A DNA stretch of 10,044 nucleotides from assembly GCA_020048795.1 (NCBI GenBank), contig JAIFMA010000212.1, forward strand, positions 1-10,044, given 5' to 3'. How positions within the stretch are numbered: position 1 is the first letter of the stretch; every line of letters begins with the position of its first letter. Below, piece after piece: positions 7,338 through 10,044 of the stretch. Below the pieces are notes generated by a model. It was not told the origin of the DNA. It did not search any database and worked only from the letters and a program-made list of their open reading frames with translations. Source of the stretch: Rhodoferax sp. (GTDB taxonomy: Bacteria; Pseudomonadota; Gammaproteobacteria; Burkholderiales; Burkholderiaceae_C). Position numbers and translations under genes: made by a program.

Positions 7338-7367
7338 TTGAAGCTGACAGAGATGGCCGCATAGAAT
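7338..7367 (+). promoter_or_regulatory. Candidate sigma-70 promoter P2 for etfB
   Basis: TTGAAG (7338-7343, 4 of 6 consensus) and TAGAAT (7362-7367, 5 of 6) are separated by 18 bp. The predicted start, about 7374, is immediately next to the perfect palindrome at 7375-7390, which supports a regulated promoter. The resulting leader would be about 80 nt. Prediction by eye only. Confidence 0.4.
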
Positions 7368-7374
7368 GTCGGTG

Positions 7375-7390
7375 TTGACGTGCACGTCAA
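7375..7390 (+). promoter_or_regulatory. Perfect 16-bp palindrome, probable operator
   Basis: TTGACGTGCACGTCAA is a perfect inverted repeat with no spacer, so it cannot form a good RNA hairpin loop and is better read as a dimeric protein-binding site. It lies 66 bp before the etfB start codon and overlaps the predicted P2 start. As I recall, the TTGACGT..ACGTCAA shape resembles predicted sites of LiuR (MerR family, branched-chain amino acid catabolism), which would fit an etf target. That assignment is inference and not verified. Confidence 0.6.
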
Positions 7391-7441
7391 TCAAGGGAAT
7401 GTCTGATGACTGTGCTAGTTGCTTAAATTTTTTACTCTTCT

Positions 7442-7446
7442 GGAGA
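7442..7446 (+). promoter_or_regulatory. Ribosome binding site of etfB
   Basis: GGAGA with a 9-nt spacer to ATG at 7456. This selects 7456 over an in-frame ATG at 7366, which would add 30 residues (MSVLTCTSIKG...) that do not look like an EtfB N-terminus and would begin inside the P2 -10 box. Confidence 0.8.
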
Positions 7447-7455
7447 ACAACACTC

Positions 7456-8229
7456 ATGAAAATTCTGGTCGCAGTCAAGCGCGTGGTGGACTACAACGTC
7501 AAGGTCCGGGTGAAATCGGACAACAGTGCCGTTGACACCGCCAACGTCAAAATGAGCATGAACCCGTTTGACGAAATCGCCATCGAAGAAGCCGTGCGCC
7601 TGAAAGAAAAAGGCATCGCCACCGAGATCATCGCGGTGTCGTGTGGCGTCACCCAATGCACCGAGACCCTGCGCACCGCCATGGCGATTGGTGCCGACCG
7701 CGCTATTTTGGTTGAATCGGCGCAAGACCTGCAACCCCTGGCGGTGGCCAAACTGCTCAAAGCCCTGGTCGACAAAGAACAACCCGGCCTGATCATTCTG
7801 GGCAAACAGGCCATCGACGACGACTGCAACCAGACCGGCCAGATGCTGGCGGCCCTGGCCGACCTGCCCCAGGTCACCTGCGCCAGCAAAATCGTGGTCG
7901 AGTCCCCGGGAGCCAGCGCTGGCGCTGGGGGCAAAGCCAGCATCACCCGTGAAGTTGACGGCGGTGCCGAGACCCTGTCAGTCACCCTGCCAGCGGTCCT
8001 GACCGCCGACCTGCGCCTGAACGAGCCGCGCTACGTCACCCTGCCCAACATCATGAAGGCCAAGAAAAAGCCTCTGGAAACCCTCAAACCCGAAGATTTG
8101 GGTGTGGATGTCACCCCGCGCATCAAGACCCTCAGGGTCAACGAGCCACCCAAACGCAGCGCCGGCATCAAAGTGCCTGATGTCGCCACCCTGGTGGACA
8201 AACTCAGGAACGAAGCGAAGGTTATCTAA
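7456..8229 (+). CDS. etfB: Electron transfer flavoprotein beta subunit
   Basis: The AMP-binding subunit of the soluble ETF heterodimer, which carries electrons from acyl-CoA dehydrogenases to ETF:quinone oxidoreductase. It is 257 aa from ATG 7456, slightly longer than the usual ~249. The N-terminus MKILVAVKRVVDYNVKVRVK and the segment MNPFDEIAIEEAVRLKE (35-51) are typical. The nucleotide-binding region DDDCNQTGQMLAALA (121-135) is present. The ETF-beta signature and dehydrogenase recognition loop are intact: LRLNEPRYVTLPNIM (186-200), followed by KAKKKP. The sequence fits the classical non-bifurcating group. The extra length comes from a Gly/Ala/Ser-rich stretch, PGASAGAG (151-158), between strands that are normally joined directly (IVVE...KASITREVDGG). 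It is followed after 125 bp by etfA on the same strand. Confidence 0.97.
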   Translation: MKILVAVKRVVDYNVKVRVKSDNSAVDTANVKMSMNPFDEIAIEEAVRLKEKGIATEIIAVSCGVTQCTETLRTAMAIGADRAILVESAQDLQPLAVAKLLKALVDKEQPGLIILGKQAIDDDCNQTGQMLAALADLPQVTCASKIVVESPGASAGAGGKASITREVDGGAETLSVTLPAVLTADLRLNEPRYVTLPNIMKAKKKPLETLKPEDLGVDVTPRIKTLRVNEPPKRSAGIKVPDVATLVDKLRNEAKVI

Positions 8230-8231
8230 CA

Positions 8232-8270
8232 CCCCTGAATCAAGCTGACGCTTGGCCTGCCTTCAAGGGG
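8232..8270 (+). other. Stem-loop 1 in etfB-etfA intergenic region
   Basis: An inner hairpin, CAAGC-TGAC-GCTTG (8241-8254), is enclosed by CCCCTGAA (8232-8239) pairing with TTCA(A)GGGG (8262-8270), one base bulged. It begins 3 nt after the etfB stop. No U-run follows, so it is not an intrinsic terminator. Possible roles are mRNA processing or partial protection of the etfB 3' end; these are inference. Confidence 0.45.
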
Positions 8271-8272
8271 GC

Positions 8273-8309
8273 GAACCCAGCAGCCCGACCAAGCCGGTTC
8301 TGCGGGTTC
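8273..8309 (+). other. Stem-loop 2 in etfB-etfA intergenic region
   Basis: A long imperfect hairpin. GAACCC (8273-8278) pairs with GGGTTC (8304-8309); GCAG (8280-8283) with CTGC (8300-8303); GACC (8287-8290) with GGTT (8296-8299, one G-U), around loop AAGCC. There are two left-side bulges, A and CCC. No U-tract follows. It ends 45 nt before the etfA start codon and could influence the relative expression of the two ETF subunits. Confidence 0.5.
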
Positions 8310-8354
8310 TCAAAGCAACAGCCATCGCACATCACATTGCAAAGGATTAGAACC

Positions 8355-9290
8355 ATGACCACCCTAGTTATCGCCGAACACGACAACACCAGCCTCAAGC
8401 CAGCCACCCTCAACACCGTCACCGCAGCCGTCCAGTGCGGTGGTGATGTGCATGTGCTGGTCGCTGGCTACAACGCCGCCGCCGTGGCTGCTGCCGCCGC
8501 ACAAGTCGCCGGTGTCGCCAAAGTCCTGCACATCGAGGCCGACACCCTGGCCCACGGCATCGCAGAAAACGTCACCGCCCAGATCCAGGCCATCGCAGCC
8601 AGTTACAGCCACATCCTGTTTGCCGCCACCGCCTCGGGCAAAAACATTGCCCCACGCCTGGCAGCCAAACTTGATGTCGCCCAGATCAGCGACATCACCA
8701 AGGTCATCAGCGCCGACACTTTTGAGCGCCCGATCTACGCCGGCAATGCCATGGCCACCGTCCAAAGCACCGATGCCACCAAGGTCATCACCGTGCGTAC
8801 TACGGGTTTTGATGCTGCAGCCCAGACTGGACAAGCGCCAGCCACTATTGAAAGTGTAGCGACAGCGGCCATGCCCGGCCACACCACCTATGTCGGCAGC
8901 GAGATTGCCAAAAACGACCGACCCGAGCTGACGGCCGCCAAGATCATCGTCAGCGGTGGACGTGCCCTGGGCTCGCAAGAAAAGTTCAATCAGATCATGA
9001 CACCCCTGGCCGACAAGCTCGGTGCCGCCATCGGTGCCAGCCGTGCCGCGGTGGATGCCGGTTATGCGGCCAACGACCTGCAAGTGGGCCAGACCGGCAA
9101 GATTGTGGCACCCCAGCTCTACATTGCTGCGGGCATCAGTGGCGCCATTCAACACCTGGCGGGCATGAAGGACAGCAAGGTGATCGTGGCCATCAACAAA
9201 GACCCCGAGGCACCTATTTTCAGCGTGGCTGATTACGGGCTCGAAGCCGATCTGTTTGCCGCGGTGCCCGAGCTGGTCGCCGCCCTGTAA
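8355..9290 (+). CDS. etfA: Electron transfer flavoprotein alpha subunit
   Basis: The FAD-binding subunit of ETF, 311 aa, of normal length. ATG 8355 is chosen because AAAGGA (8341-8346) lies 8 nt upstream; an in-frame TTG at 8337 is rejected. The N-terminal alpha/beta domain (about 1-185) contains SGKNIAPRLAAKLDVAQISDI-type sequence (94-114). The C-terminal FAD domain is very well conserved: IIVSGGRALGSQEKF (197-211), AAIGASRAAVDAGYA (224-238), VGQTGKIVAPQLYIAAGISG (244-263), HLAGMKDSKVIVAINKDPEA (267-286) and IFSVADYGLEADLF (288-301). It shares transcription with etfB, and a strong terminator follows 15 nt after the stop. Codons at about 8826-8860 look less GC-biased than the rest of the gene. 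Assignment is certain. Confidence 0.97.
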   Translation: MTTLVIAEHDNTSLKPATLNTVTAAVQCGGDVHVLVAGYNAAAVAAAAAQVAGVAKVLHIEADTLAHGIAENVTAQIQAIAASYSHILFAATASGKNIAPRLAAKLDVAQISDITKVISADTFERPIYAGNAMATVQSTDATKVITVRTTGFDAAAQTGQAPATIESVATAAMPGHTTYVGSEIAKNDRPELTAAKIIVSGGRALGSQEKFNQIMTPLADKLGAAIGASRAAVDAGYAANDLQVGQTGKIVAPQLYIAAGISGAIQHLAGMKDSKVIVAINKDPEAPIFSVADYGLEADLFAAVPELVAAL

Positions 9291-9304
9291 GGCAACTTTT
9301 ACAC

Positions 9305-9333
9305 AGGGCATCCATCGCGATGCCCTTTTTTTT
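9305..9333 (+). terminator. Rho-independent terminator after etfA
   Basis: AGGGCATC (9305-9312), a six-base loop CATCGC, and GATGCCCT (9319-9326) form a perfect 8-bp stem followed by a run of eight T (9326-9333). It starts 15 nt after the etfA stop and separates etfBA from the acyl-CoA dehydrogenase gene. The loop region also contains the self-complementary CATCGCGATG, so the stem could shift register. Confidence 0.92.
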
Positions 9334-9382
9334 CGTCTGGGCCGGATGCCCGACTTGAACAAATAACTAACGGAGAAGAACC

Positions 9383-10044
9383 ATGAGTTACATCGCCCCC
9401 CTGAAAGACATGCTGTTCAACATCAAGTACCTGGCCAATATTGACCAGGTGGCGCAGTTGCCGGGCATGGAAGACGCTGGTTTTGACACGGCTCAGGCCG
9501 TGCTTGAAGAGGCTGCCAAGTTCAATGAAGGCGTGCTGAGCCCACTGAACTGGACGGCTGACCAAAACCCGACCAGTTGGAAAGACGGCGTGGTGACCGC
9601 CAGCCCGGGTTTCAAGGATGCCCTCAAGCAATATACAGAAGCCGGTTGGCAAGGCCTGCAGCATCCGGTGGCTTTTGGTGGCCAGGGTCTGCCCAAGACG
9701 ATTGGTTCTGCCGTGGGTGAAATGCAAAACTCGGCCAACATGAGCTTTGCGTTATGCCCCTTGCTGACCGACGGTGCCATCGAGGCGCTGCTCACAGCCG
9801 GCTCAGAAGAACTCAATGCCACCTACCTTGAAAAACTGGTCAGTGGCCAGTGGACTGGCACCATGAACCTGACCGAGTCGCAAGCCGGCAGCGACCTGGC
9901 GGCAGTGCGCACCCGGGCAGAACCCCAGCCTGATGGCAGCTACAAAGTTGTTGGCACCAAGATTTTCATCACCTGGGGTGAGCATGACATGGCCGAAAAC
10001 ATCATCCATCTGGTGTTGGCCAGAGTGGTGGGCGCGCCTGAAGG
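9383..10044 (+). CDS. Acyl-CoA dehydrogenase (large FadE/DmdC-like type), 3' end cut by window
   Basis: Flavoenzyme that introduces the alpha,beta double bond into an acyl-CoA and passes electrons to ETF. Only the first 220 codons are present, open to the window edge; full family members are about 590-600 aa. The start ATG 9383 is preceded by GGAG (9372-9375), 7 nt away. The N-terminus MSYIAPLKDMLFNI is the short cap (AcylCoA_DH_N) seen in the long subgroup that also has an extra C-terminal domain. Other landmarks: GWQGLQHPVAFGGQGLP (88-104) and the FAD/substrate signature WTGTMNLTESQAGSDLAA (157-174), then GTKIFITWGEH (191-201). The substrate is uncertain: members are annotated both as fatty acyl-CoA dehydrogenases and as 3-methylmercaptopropionyl-CoA dehydrogenase (DmdC). 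Placement directly after etfBA fits the electron path. No convincing own promoter is seen between the terminator and the gene. Confidence 0.93.
   Translation, partial: MSYIAPLKDMLFNIKYLANIDQVAQLPGMEDAGFDTAQAVLEEAAKFNEGVLSPLNWTADQNPTSWKDGVVTASPGFKDALKQYTEAGWQGLQHPVAFGGQGLPKTIGSAVGEMQNSANMSFALCPLLTDGAIEALLTAGSEELNATYLEKLVSGQWTGTMNLTESQAGSDLAAVRTRAEPQPDGSYKVVGTKIFITWGEHDMAENIIHLVLARVVGAPE

Noticed and set aside
7366..7455. N-terminal extension of EtfB by 30 residues
   Set aside because: The family N-terminus MKILVAVKR begins at 7456 with a good GGAGA site; the extension covers the operator and promoter region.
8232..8309. Intrinsic terminator between etfB and etfA
   Set aside because: Two hairpins are present but neither is followed by a T-run, and the two subunits are expected to be co-expressed.
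8364..9362. Minus-strand open frame (332 codons) opposite etfA
   Set aside because: It runs through the etfA terminator, has Gly/His-rich composition typical of shadow frames, and lies opposite a certain gene.

Overview
The window looks like a chromosomal segment of a betaproteobacterium, most likely a member of the Comamonadaceae (Rhodoferax/Polaromonas/Acidovorax type). This rests on the moderately high GC content, the style of the proteins, and the etfB-etfA-acyl-CoA dehydrogenase arrangement; no rRNA or other taxonomic marker is present. Seven of the eight protein genes are clear family members. The first gene (mltB) and the last (acyl-CoA dehydrogenase) are cut by the window edges. I see no mobile element, CRISPR array, tRNA or rRNA.

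Left half, minus strand (5025 down to 1): a tightly packed envelope operon in the order MoxR-type AAA+ ATPase, DUF58 protein, TgpA-like membrane transglutaminase, MltB-type lytic transglycosylase. The gaps are 19 nt, a 4-nt ATGA overlap, and 4 nt. The first three genes form a known cassette: a cytoplasmic ATPase, a membrane adaptor, and a polytopic protein with a periplasmic Cys-His-Asp domain. Here the cassette is followed directly by a murein hydrolase, which suggests a link to peptidoglycan or envelope maintenance.

Right half, plus strand: a class II-like histone-deacetylase-family amidohydrolase starts only 42 bp from moxR, divergently. Its stop codon lies inside the start region of an MscS-family mechanosensitive channel. 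A 182-bp regulatory region follows and precedes etfB. It holds a TATAAT box abutting a near-palindrome centred on CGATCG, then a second promoter-like pair whose expected start point sits on a perfect 16-bp palindrome, TTGACGTGCACGTCAA. etfB and etfA encode the two subunits of electron transfer flavoprotein and are separated by 125 bp able to fold into two stem-loops. A strong intrinsic terminator follows etfA. Next comes a FadE/DmdC-like long acyl-CoA dehydrogenase, whose electrons ETF would be expected to accept.

No wholly unknown protein system is visible. The most informative unexplained signals are the two operator-like palindromes and the structured intergenic RNA of the etf locus, and the coupling of mltB to the MoxR-DUF58-TgpA cassette.
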